Of a stretch of 6,715 nucleotides of DNA, positions 1-5,769 are shown piece by piece (position 1 is the first letter of the stretch; every line of letters begins with the position of its first letter). The DNA comes from Dehalococcoidia bacterium. Its GTDB lineage: Bacteria > Chloroflexota > Dehalococcoidia > Tepidiformales > Tepidiformaceae. The notes beneath the pieces were generated by a model. That model ran no database searches, was not told where the DNA came from, and saw only the letters and a program-made list of their open reading frames with translations. The translations under genes were made by a program, and so were the position numbers. The DNA is taken from positions 1 to 6,715 of the forward strand of contig SLAK01000243.1 in the NCBI GenBank assembly GCA_007126855.1. Reading direction: 5' to 3'.

Positions 1-103
1 CCCGCACGAGCGCTCGCAGCTCTTCGAGCGTCTCCGGGGCGCGGAAGCCGGCTGGCTCCATCCCTGCGATCGACGTGACTTCCTGCTTTGCTACCTCAGA
101 CAT
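1..103 (-). CDS. FAD-binding oxidase subunit, GlcE-like (N-terminal fragment, runs off window)
   Basis: An ATG at 103 opens a frame that stays open to the window edge, giving 34 visible residues. It follows glcD so closely that its ATG and the glcD TGA share the string ATGTCTGA, an 8-base overlap typical of translational coupling. The visible peptide ends in a stretch reading FRAPETLEELRALVR, which resembles the segment just before the FAD-binding PCMH domain of GlcE/GlcD-type oxidases (a proline, then 'tleel..lv'). In known glc operons glcE follows glcD and encodes a second flavin-domain subunit of the membrane-associated glycolate oxidase. A short GAGG lies 3 bases before the start, which is a weak ribosome site. 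No FAD motif falls inside the fragment, so the identity rests on position and this short resemblance. A second GlcD-like protein is an alternative. Confidence 0.55.
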   Translation of the reverse strand, partial: MSEVAKQEVTSIAGMEPAGFRAPETLEELRALVR

Positions 104-1544
104 AGGCCTCGGGCCCCGCCGCTTTCATGGCGTGTTCCTGGTGCGCCATCTCCCCGCATCCAGTGCCTGTGGGCAGCATTTTGCACGGATTGAAGCGCCC
201 GTCGTTGCCGAATGGCTCGCGCAAAAGGCGCATGTTCTCGAGGTCGGCATCCGAGTACACCCAGGACATAAACCGCTGCTTCTCGAAGCCAACGCCGTGC
301 TCGCCCGTAAGCGCTCCGCCGGCATCCACGCATGCCCGCATCACCGCCGCGCCGGCTTCGAGCACCCGGGTCGTCGCGCCCGGCTCGCGCTCATCGAAGA
401 GGATGCACGGGTGCAGGTTGCCGTCCCCCGCATGGAATACATTCGCCACGGCCAGCCCATATTCCTGGCTGATCTCCCCGACCCGGATCATCGTCTCCAC
501 CAGCTTCGACCGCGGCACCACCCCGTCGAGGATGTAGTAATTCGGCGCCAGTTGGCCCAGCGCCCCGATGGCGCCCTTGCGCCCGCGCCACAGCAGCTCG
601 CGCTCCCTGGCGTCGCTCGCCTCGCGAACCTCTCGCGCCCCGTTGCCCCTGCAGGCCTCGCGTGCTTGCCCTGCATCGCGTTCAACCATCGCTTCAGGCC
701 CGTCGAGTTCCACCAGCAGGACCGCTCCTGCGTCCGGCGGATAGCCGCAGGCCAGTCCCGCTTCGACCGCTTGCATGGTTGTCTGGTCCATCATCTCCAG
801 CGCCGCCGGCACAATCCCCGCGCCGATCACCGCCGAAACCGTCCTGCTCGCATCCTCGATGCGTTCGAATATCGCGAGCATCGTCCGCACTGTCGACGGC
901 ACAGGCAGCAGCCGGACAACTACCTGCGTGGCGATGCCCAGCGTCCCTTCCGAACCGATGAACGCGCCGCGAAGGTCGTAGCCCAGCGCATCCGGAACCC
1001 GGCCGCCCAGCCATACCAGCTCGCCGCTCGCCGTGACCACCTGGACACCCAGCACATGGTTCGTGGTCACACCCAGCGAAAGGCAGTGCGGCCCGCCTGC
1101 GTTCTCGGCAACGTTCCCGCCGATAGTGCACGCGCGCTGGCTGCTGGGGTCCGGCGCATAGAACAAACCGTGGCGCGCTGCGGCTTCCGACACCTGGATG
1201 TTCACCACTCCCGGCTCCACCACGGCCAGCCGGTTCTCCGTGTCTATCTCCAGGATTCGCCGCATCCGCGATGTCCCGATGACCACTCCCCGCTCCGCTG
1301 GCACCGCCCCGCCGCTCAATCCCGTCCCTGCCCCTCGCGGCGTCACCGGCACGCCGAATTCGCGGCATACTCGCACGCACGCAGCCACCTCTTCCGCGTT
1401 CCCCGGCAGCACCACGGCGTGCGGCGTGCTCTTGTCGATCGTTCCGTCGTACTCGTAGACGCGTAGATCTTCCTGGCGGTAGATCACGTAGTCGCGTTCG
1501 ACGACACGCTGCAGCGCGGCGACCAGGTCACGCCTCGTGGCCAT
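96..1544 (-). CDS. glcD: FAD-linked oxidase, glycolate oxidase subunit GlcD-like
   Basis: This 482-residue protein matches the GlcD/D-lactate dehydrogenase family of flavoproteins, which oxidise glycolate, D-lactate or other 2-hydroxyacids and pass electrons on through partner subunits. The FAD-binding PCMH domain lies in about residues 40-215: PRGAGTGLSGGA at 69-80, PDPSS at 131-135, GGNVAENAGG at 142-151 and GSEGTLGI at 197-204. The C-terminal FAD-oxidase domain carries HAGDGNLHP at 371-379, TGEHGVG at 413-419 and FNPCKMLP at 451-458. Length is close to that of E. coli GlcD (about 499). I chose ATG 1544 (MATRRDLVAAL) because family similarity begins there. An upstream in-frame ATG at 1553 is possible, and a longer start at 1616 would lie deep in the regulator gene. 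The start overlaps the 3' end of the Fur-family gene by 17 bases and has no strong Shine-Dalgarno, suggesting coupled translation. Exact substrate cannot be told from sequence; 2-hydroxyglutarate or lactate are alternatives. Confidence 0.9.
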   Translation of the reverse strand: MATRRDLVAALQRVVERDYVIYRQEDLRVYEYDGTIDKSTPHAVVLPGNAEEVAACVRVCREFGVPVTPRGAGTGLSGGAVPAERGVVIGTSRMRRILEIDTENRLAVVEPGVVNIQVSEAAARHGLFYAPDPSSQRACTIGGNVAENAGGPHCLSLGVTTNHVLGVQVVTASGELVWLGGRVPDALGYDLRGAFIGSEGTLGIATQVVVRLLPVPSTVRTMLAIFERIEDASRTVSAVIGAGIVPAALEMMDQTTMQAVEAGLACGYPPDAGAVLLVELDGPEAMVERDAGQAREACRGNGAREVREASDARERELLWRGRKGAIGALGQLAPNYYILDGVVPRSKLVETMIRVGEISQEYGLAVANVFHAGDGNLHPCILFDEREPGATTRVLEAGAAVMRACVDAGGALTGEHGVGFEKQRFMSWVYSDADLENMRLLREPFGNDGRFNPCKMLPTGTGCGEMAHQEHAMKAAGPEAYV

Positions 1545-1971
1545 TGCATCCATCCATCTGGCACTCGCGGCAGAGCCCGAAAATCGCGAAGTGGTCGAGG
1601 TTCGGCTCGAATCCAAGCTCGGCTTTTAGCCGGGCCCCCATGTCTTCGAGATAGTGATGGTCCAGGTTTTCGATGCTGTCGCAGCTCGTGCACACCAGGT
1701 GGTGGTGTGGCTCCTTGTCCGACCACTCGAACATCGAGTCTCCCGTGCCTACGTCGATAGCGGTCACCACACGCATCCGCTTCAGCACGTCGAGTGTGCG
1801 GTAAACGGTGCTCAAATCGACGGCCGGGAAATGGCGCCGCACGTCGTCGGCGATCTGCCCTGCTGTCACATGCCCGCGCGCCGTCCGGAGTGCACGGATA
1901 ATCATCATGCGCTGGGGCGTAACCTTGTGGCCCGCACGCCGCAGCATCATCGCAACATCGCTATCTTGCAT
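1528..1971 (-). CDS. Fur/PerR/Zur-family metal-dependent transcriptional regulator
   Basis: The 147-residue product has the usual length and layout of the Fur family, dimeric repressors that use Fe, Mn or Zn as co-repressor. Residues 1-80 form a winged-helix DNA-binding domain, starting with the TPQR motif (18-21) and including the recognition helix around STVYRTLDVL (54-63). The C-terminal domain holds PHHHLVC (88-94) and two CxxC pairs, C94/C97 and C134/C137, which in PerR and Zur bind a structural zinc. By hand alignment to B. subtilis PerR, sensing ligands H37, D85, H91 and H93 correspond to H34, E82, H89 and H91, while the D104 position is N102, next to E101. ATG 1971 is preferred over an in-frame TTG at 2001 because the extra ten residues are low in similarity. 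It sits 76 bases after sufT and overlaps glcD by 17 bases. Fur, PerR and Zur cannot be told apart with certainty here. Control of the neighbouring suf genes is an inference from position. Confidence 0.92.
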   Translation of the reverse strand: MQDSDVAMMLRRAGHKVTPQRMMIIRALRTARGHVTAGQIADDVRRHFPAVDLSTVYRTLDVLKRMRVVTAIDVGTGDSMFEWSDKEPHHHLVCTSCDSIENLDHHYLEDMGARLKAELGFEPNLDHFAIFGLCRECQMDGCNGHEA

Positions 1972-2047
1972 CGAGCCCCAGTCTACACGCCCGCCACCCA
2001 AGCCATGGCTCCCGTTGCCAACAAATGCGCTCGCTATCCCCGTCCGA
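1972..2047 (-). other. Spacer between sufT and the Fur-family gene, no clear signal
   Basis: This 76-base gap is the second largest in the window. I looked for a promoter, a Fur/PerR/Zur-type AT-rich operator and a terminator. I found no AT-rich -10 box, no long inverted repeat and no stem followed by T residues. A 10-base palindrome AGCCATGGCT at 2001-2010 is present but is expected by chance. It may hold a weak promoter that I cannot recognise, or the regulator may be co-transcribed with the suf genes. Confidence 0.4.
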
Positions 2048-2365
2048 CTACCAGATGCCGAGCATCATCTTCACGTCTTCGCTGGCCATCGTCCGCGGGT
2101 CCCAGGGCGGATTCCAGACAATCTGTACATCGACATCCTTCACCCCTGGCACTTCCTTCAGCTTCGCATAGGCTTCGCCGCGGATAACCGGGCCAAGGGG
2201 GCACCCGGGACTCGTCAGTGTCATCGTGATAAGCACGTCGCCGTCGTCGTATTCGATGTCATACACCAGGCCCAGCTCGACAATGCTCATGTCGATCTCC
2301 GGGTCCTTCACCTCGGCCAGCTTTTCCCGCAGTTCTTCAACCGTTGGTGCAGCAGTCTCTGCCAT
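2048..2365 (-). CDS. sufT: SufT-like MIP18 family (DUF59) Fe-S assembly factor
   Basis: This 105-residue protein is a single MIP18/DUF59 domain. The diagnostic features are DPEIDMSIVELGLVYDI (21-37), TSPGCPLGP (51-59) with the conserved cysteine C55, and a C-terminal segment with NPPWDP (85-90) and MMLGIW at the very end. Family members called SufT act in maturation or delivery of iron-sulfur clusters in the cytoplasm; the related PaaD acts in phenylacetate oxygenase maturation. Location directly after sufU makes the SUF role much more likely than PaaD. The gene starts 7 bases after the sufU stop, and the AGGAGG that probably serves it lies within the last codons of sufU, so its translation is likely tied to sufU. 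No extra domain is present, so it is not one of the ApbC/Mrp fusions that also carry DUF59. Confidence 0.93.
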   Translation of the reverse strand: MAETAAPTVEELREKLAEVKDPEIDMSIVELGLVYDIEYDDGDVLITMTLTSPGCPLGPVIRGEAYAKLKEVPGVKDVDVQIVWNPPWDPRTMASEDVKMMLGIW

Positions 2366-2372
2366 AGTCCTT

Positions 2373-2828
2373 CTAACCTCCTGCTTTCGCGTCGACCGGC
2401 GACTCTACGCAGTCCGCCAGTACTTTCGCGGCGAGCGTCGCGCACTTCACGCGCGCATGAAATTTGGCGACGCCCTGGAACGCCTCCAGGTCGCCGATAA
2501 CCGGGTCCGGTTCCTCGCCGCGCAAGACCATGTCCTCGAAGCGGTGCGCGATGTGCAGTGCGTCGTCCACCGGCTTGCCGGTCACGAGTTCGCCCAGCAT
2601 CGCCGCGCTGGCCTGGCTGATCGAACAGCCCTGCCCGTCAAACGTCAGCTCCTCAATCGTGTTCCCATCGAGCTTCACTTCGATCGTAATCTCGTCGCCA
2701 CACGTCGGGTTCAGCCCCTCCGCGCGGTGCGTTGGCTGTGGCAGCGAACCCCGGTTCTTCGGGCTGCGGTAGTACTCCAGGATCAGGTCCCGGTAGAGCT
2801 CGTCAAACAGCGCTTCTGGTCCCGGCAT
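2373..2828 (-). CDS. sufU: SufU sulfurtransferase / zinc-dependent sulfur acceptor
   Basis: SufU accepts persulfide sulfur from SufS and passes it to the SufBCD scaffold. The 151-residue protein has an IscU-like fold with the four zinc ligands expected from B. subtilis SufU (C41, D43, C66, C128): here C43 and D45 in NPTCGDEI, C68 in GQGCSISQAS, and C129 in RVKCATL. It has the SufU-type insertion between the second and third cysteine and lacks the extra histidine used by true IscU scaffolds, so SufU is preferred over IscU. After C129 it reads CATLAAK where the SufU pattern I remember is CATLAWK, a small change. A further C140 lies near the C-terminus. ATG 2828 lies inside sufS, giving a 26-base overlap; a GGAGGG 9 bases upstream supports it, and no later methionine would keep the first zinc ligands. 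Confidence 0.95.
   Translation of the reverse strand: MPGPEALFDELYRDLILEYYRSPKNRGSLPQPTHRAEGLNPTCGDEITIEVKLDGNTIEELTFDGQGCSISQASAAMLGELVTGKPVDDALHIAHRFEDMVLRGEEPDPVIGDLEAFQGVAKFHARVKCATLAAKVLADCVESPVDAKAGG
2377..2382 (-). promoter_or_regulatory. Shine-Dalgarno of sufT, inside sufU
   Basis: AGGAGG on the minus strand forms part of the last codons of sufU (encoding the terminal glycines), 11 bases before ATG 2365. The spacing is a little long; an AAGGA at 2368-2372 is closer but only 2 bases from the ATG. Confidence 0.6.
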
Positions 2829-4053
2829 GGCCGAAAACCCTCCGGACGTCCTCGAGCGCTTCTACCAGCGCATCGATCTCGCTGGTCTCATTGTAGATGT
2901 AGAAGCTTGCCCGGCTCGTTGCCGGCACGCCCAGCCGCCGCATCAGCAACTGCGCGCAGTGGTGGCCAGCGCGGATCGCCACCCCGTGCGTGTCCACAAT
3001 GGTGCTGATGTCGTGCGGATGCGCCTCTGCCATCGTGAAGCTCACCGCGCCTCCGCGGTGCTCCACATCCGTGGGCCCGTGAATCGTCAGCCCTTCGATG
3101 GTCGAAAGCCGGTCCAGCGCATAAGCGGTCAGCGCCTTCTCGTGCTCCCGAACAGCCTCCATGCCAATCGACTCGAGGTAATCAACCGCCGCCGAAAAAG
3201 CGACGACATCTGCGATGTTCGGCGTCCCTGCTTCAAACTTGTGAGGCACGTCGGCCCAGGTCGACCCTTCCTCGCGGACCACGGAGATCATCTCGCCGCC
3301 GCCAAGGAAGGGCTGCATTTCCTCCAGCAGATCGGTGTCTGCCCAGAGCACCCCGACGCCCGTTGGCCCGGCCATCTTGTGCGCGGAAAAAGCGAGCACG
3401 TCGCAGCCCAGCGCCTCCACGTCCACCGGCAGGTGCGGGACGCTCTGTGCCGCATCCACCACGAATAGCGCGCCGGCGGCGTGCGCCATCTCGGCGATCT
3501 CGCTGATGGGGTTGATGGTCCCGAGCACGTTCGACGCGTGCATCATCGTGACCAGCTTCGTCTTCGGCGTGATCAACGACCGCAATTCGTCCAGCTTCAA
3601 GTAGCCCTGATCATCGACATCGGCATACTTCAGCACCGCGCCGCGCCGCCGCGCGAGCAGCTGCCAGGGCACGATATTCGAATGGTGCTCCATCACGCTC
3701 AGCACGATCTCGTCGCCCTCGTTCACGTGCGTGTCGCCCCAGGTACGGGCAATCAGGTTCAGCGATTCCGTCGTGTTGCGCGTGAAGACAATGCCTTCCG
3801 GCGCCGGTGCGTTGATGAAGCGCGCGACCCGCGTGCGTGTGTCTTCGTACTGCTCGGTCGCCCGCACCGCCAGCGTGTGGATGCCGCGATGGATGTTGGA
3901 ATTGTCCTGCTCGTAGTAGCGCACCAGCGCATCGATCACGCTACGAGGTTTTTGTGTCGTTGCCGCATTGTCCAGATACACCAGCGGTCGCCCGTGCACC
4001 TCCTGGTGCAGGATCGGGAAGTCCTGGCGTATGGCTCGTGTGTCGATGCTCAT
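2803..4053 (-). CDS. sufS: SufS cysteine desulfurase (group II, PLP-dependent)
   Basis: SufS removes sulfur from L-cysteine, giving alanine and a protein-bound persulfide that supplies the SUF pathway. The 416-residue product has the full class V aminotransferase fold: YLDNAATTQKP at 26-36, MEHHSN at 121-126 with the histidine that stacks on PLP, VVDAAQSVPH at 198-207, the PLP-binding lysine K226 in FSAHKMAGPTG, and the catalytic cysteine C366 in RAGHHCAQ. The conserved RASFYIYN is at 381-388. K226 falls at the same number as in E. coli SufS and C366 two away from its C364. The short loop around RAGHHC marks it as group II (SufS/CsdA) and not IscS. ATG 4053 has GAGGAG 6 bases upstream and starts 16 bases after the Rieske stop. 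Its end overlaps sufU by 26 bases, matching the need for both partners. Confidence 0.97.
   Translation of the reverse strand: MSIDTRAIRQDFPILHQEVHGRPLVYLDNAATTQKPRSVIDALVRYYEQDNSNIHRGIHTLAVRATEQYEDTRTRVARFINAPAPEGIVFTRNTTESLNLIARTWGDTHVNEGDEIVLSVMEHHSNIVPWQLLARRRGAVLKYADVDDQGYLKLDELRSLITPKTKLVTMMHASNVLGTINPISEIAEMAHAAGALFVVDAAQSVPHLPVDVEALGCDVLAFSAHKMAGPTGVGVLWADTDLLEEMQPFLGGGEMISVVREEGSTWADVPHKFEAGTPNIADVVAFSAAVDYLESIGMEAVREHEKALTAYALDRLSTIEGLTIHGPTDVEHRGGAVSFTMAEAHPHDISTIVDTHGVAIRAGHHCAQLLMRRLGVPATSRASFYIYNETSEIDALVEALEDVRRVFGHAGTRSAV
2838..2843 (-). promoter_or_regulatory. Shine-Dalgarno of sufU, inside sufS
   Basis: GGAGGG on the minus strand lies 9 bases before ATG 2828, within the sufS coding sequence. 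It supports the 26-base sufS/sufU overlap as real and not a misplaced start. Confidence 0.65.
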
Positions 4054-4059
4054 GCGGCG

Positions 4060-4065
4060 CTCCTC
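4060..4065 (-). promoter_or_regulatory. Shine-Dalgarno of sufS
   Basis: GAGGAG on the minus strand lies 6 bases before ATG 4053, inside the 16-base gap after the Rieske stop. It supports that start. Confidence 0.7.
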
Positions 4066-4069
4066 GCAG

Positions 4070-4378
4070 TCAGGACAGTTCCACCTCGATTTTGCCGTCT
4101 TGCTCGCGTACCGGATACGTCTTCACCGGGCGCACCGCTGGAAGCGTCAACGCCTTCCCGCTGGTCACGTCGAAGCGGGCACCATGCCGCGGGCACTCGA
4201 TCTGTTCGCCGATCAGTTCGCCCTGGTCGAGTGGTCCGCCATCGTGCGTGCACAGGTCATCGATGGCGTAGATCCCGTTGTTCGTTCGGCACACAGCCAG
4301 CCGCGTTTCGCCAATCTCCACGACGATGACCTTTCCCGCTTCCAGCTCCGACGATTCCGCTACACGATTCCAGCTCAT
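4070..4378 (-). CDS. Rieske-type [2Fe-2S] ferredoxin (NirD/BphF-like small protein)
   Basis: This 102-residue protein is a free-standing Rieske domain. The cluster ligands are visible as CTH at 43-45 and CPRH at 62-65 (C43, H45, C62, H65), followed by GARFD. There is no signal peptide, membrane helix or oxygenase domain, so it is a soluble electron carrier like the ferredoxin components of ring-hydroxylating oxygenases or the NirD subunit. ATG 4378 is chosen because it overlaps the sufD stop as ATGA and has AAGGAGG 4 bases upstream. The longer start at 4474 would lie inside sufD and adds only low-complexity Gly/Arg/Pro residues. It sits in the middle of the SUF operon between sufD and sufS, which suggests a role in electron supply for cluster assembly, or that it is an early client. 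That role is inferred; no partner reductase or oxygenase gene is present in the window. Confidence 0.95.
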   Translation of the reverse strand: MSWNRVAESSELEAGKVIVVEIGETRLAVCRTNNGIYAIDDLCTHDGGPLDQGELIGEQIECPRHGARFDVTSGKALTLPAVRPVKTYPVREQDGKIEVELS

Positions 4379-5685
4379 GCCCCCTCCTTCAGTTTCGCCT
4401 CCAGGCTCTGCGCGATCTCTTCGCGCAGCTCCTCGCCCGGCACACGGTCCAGCACCTGGCTCAGGAAGCCCCACACCAGCAAGTCCTCCGCAGCCGCCCG
4501 GTCCAGCCCGCGCGTCTGGAGATAGTAAAGCTGTTCTTCGTTCACCGGCCCCGCCGTCGCGCCGTGCGAACAGCGGATCACATCGTTGGTCAGGATCTCC
4601 AGCACCGGGTCGCTGTCCGCTTTCGCTTGCTTGCTGAGCAACAGGTTCCGGTTCTCCTGGTTCGCGTCCGACCGCCGGGCATGCAGGCCTACCCGCGTCA
4701 CACCGTAATACACCGCGCGAGACGCGCCGTCCAGCGCCGACTTGATAATCAGGTCGCTGCGCGTGTCCTCGCCGATATGGTCCTGGAGCGTGTAGAAGTT
4801 GTGGTGCTGATTCGCGTTGCCGACGGTCAGGCCGAGGACCTCGCTCGACGAACCGCGGCCTTCGAGCGAGGCCTCGATGTGATGCTTCAGCACCTTTGCA
4901 CCGGTCGCCACCGTCAGGCTCACCACTTCCGCGGCCTTGTTCGTGACGGTCCGCTGCTCCTTGAAGACGCGCGTCTCTTTGCCCCAGCGGTGTAGCGACG
5001 TGTATTCGACTCGCGAATCGGCCCCCGGCAGGATCTCCACGGCCGGCAACGCGATCATATCCTCGTTGCTCGAACGGAAGTCTTCGATGATGCGTACCCG
5101 GCTGTTCGCGCCGGTCACGATAACGGTGTGCGGTGTCGCCAACTGCCCCGCAGAGGAGAAGGCACGGACGATCCGGATTGGCTTCTGCACTTCCTCGTTC
5201 GCCGGCACGTTTACCAGGAGGCCGCCGGCGAGAAACGCGTAATGTAGGGCACTCAGCTTGCTGCGGTCCATCGGGACGGCATTAGTGACCGTCTTTTCCA
5301 GCGTCGCTGCCTCGTGGGTGTTAGCCGCGCCGAAAGGCACGAGCATGTGGCCGGTCTGTTCAACAAAGACCGGCGCCGAATCCTCGAATACAGCGACAGC
5401 AGCGCCATCGGCTTCAACGCCGTAGCGTTCGCGGACGGCGTCGGCGGAAATTGTCTTCTTGTCGCCCACGACCGGCCGGTAGTCGCCGATCGCAAGGCTG
5501 GACACGTCCAGGTACTTCCATGGACGCTCCTTTGTGGTTGGCATGGCCTTCGCCGTTGCCTCGGTGGCCGCGGCTGCTCGCAGCGCTGTCAGCCATGGCG
5601 CGTCGTCAAGCTGTTTTCCGAGCGCCGCGCTCGCGGCCTCGTCGAGGGCGCCCTGCGTCCGGGGCTCGTCAACCGCTTGTGTCAT
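4375..5685 (-). CDS. sufD: SufD, Fe-S cluster scaffold subunit of SufBCD
   Basis: SufD pairs with SufB and the SufC ATPase to form the cytoplasmic scaffold for new iron-sulfur clusters. The 436-residue product has a helical N-terminal part (about 1-65, with the ERPWKYLD motif at 53-60), a long beta-helix core, and a C-terminal helical SufC-binding region. The functional signature RCSHGATAG at 371-379 contains C372 and H374, matching C358 and H360 of E. coli SufD; the histidine is needed for cluster assembly at the SufB-SufD interface. I chose ATG 5685 because AGAGGAG lies 6 bases upstream. An in-frame TTG at 5745 would add 20 residues unlike the family. The preceding gap to sufB is 84 bases, the largest in the suf set, and contains a possible hairpin. 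The stop overlaps the Rieske start by 4 bases. Confidence 0.96.
   Translation of the reverse strand: MTQAVDEPRTQGALDEAASAALGKQLDDAPWLTALRAAAATEATAKAMPTTKERPWKYLDVSSLAIGDYRPVVGDKKTISADAVRERYGVEADGAAVAVFEDSAPVFVEQTGHMLVPFGAANTHEAATLEKTVTNAVPMDRSKLSALHYAFLAGGLLVNVPANEEVQKPIRIVRAFSSAGQLATPHTVIVTGANSRVRIIEDFRSSNEDMIALPAVEILPGADSRVEYTSLHRWGKETRVFKEQRTVTNKAAEVVSLTVATGAKVLKHHIEASLEGRGSSSEVLGLTVGNANQHHNFYTLQDHIGEDTRSDLIIKSALDGASRAVYYGVTRVGLHARRSDANQENRNLLLSKQAKADSDPVLEILTNDVIRCSHGATAGPVNEEQLYYLQTRGLDRAAAEDLLVWGFLSQVLDRVPGEELREEIAQSLEAKLKEGA
4383..4389 (-). promoter_or_regulatory. Shine-Dalgarno of the Rieske gene
   Basis: AAGGAGG on the minus strand lies 4 bases before ATG 4378 and within the last codons of sufD. 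Together with the ATGA overlap it fixes the start and argues for coupled translation with sufD. Confidence 0.75.
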
Positions 5686-5691
5686 GAATCT

Positions 5692-5698
5692 CTCCTCT
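5692..5698 (-). promoter_or_regulatory. Shine-Dalgarno of sufD
   Basis: AGAGGAG on the minus strand lies 6 bases before ATG 5685. It decides the sufD start in favour of the shorter protein over the in-frame TTG at 5745. Confidence 0.75.
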
Positions 5699-5710
5699 GG
5701 CTTGCGGCGC

Positions 5711-5735
5711 AGCGGCGGCTCGAGCACCGCCCGCT
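5711..5735 (-). other. Possible RNA hairpin in the sufB-sufD spacer
   Basis: In the 84-base gap between sufB and sufD the minus strand reads AGCGGGCGG, then an 8-base middle TGCTCGAG, then CCGCCGCT. The arms pair over 8 bases with one bulged G, all but one pair being G-C. No run of T follows, so it does not look like an intrinsic terminator that would end the operon. It could stabilise or process the message between the two scaffold genes, or be a chance product of high GC content. Confidence 0.35.
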
Positions 5736-5769
5736 GCCCGTTCAATCGTCTTAAGGTGGGCGCCGTGGC

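Noticed and set aside
75..1466. 463-codon open frame on the plus strand opposite glcD
   Set aside because: It lies wholly antisense to a well-matched FAD oxidase, its product is rich in His, Arg and Pro with no family resemblance, and it is the expected shadow of high-GC codon bias.
1983..2006. Seven-codon leader frame ATG 2006 to TAG upstream of the Fur-family gene, with GGGAG before it
   Set aside because: It is too short and too weakly supported; no attenuator structure or repeated regulatory codon is present.
2001..2010. Perfect 10-base palindrome AGCCATGGCT as a possible operator for the regulator
   Set aside because: Several such palindromes are expected by chance in 6.7 kb, and it does not resemble the AT-rich Fur, PerR or Zur boxes.
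1808..2500. 230-codon plus-strand frame spanning the fur, sufT and sufU regions
   Set aside because: It spans three confidently identified genes in antisense and has no domain signature.
3481..4329. 282-codon open frame on the plus strand opposite sufS and the Rieske gene
   Set aside because: It crosses the boundary of two real minus-strand genes, shows no recognisable motif and has shadow-type composition.
4379..4474. N-terminal extension of the Rieske protein
   Set aside because: The extra 32 residues lie inside sufD, are Gly/Arg/Pro-rich and lack family similarity; ATG 4378 has a strong ribosome site and an ATGA overlap.
5686..5745. 20-residue N-terminal extension of SufD from TTG 5745
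   Set aside because: It is a rare start codon without the clear ribosome site found before ATG 5685, and the extra residues do not resemble SufD.
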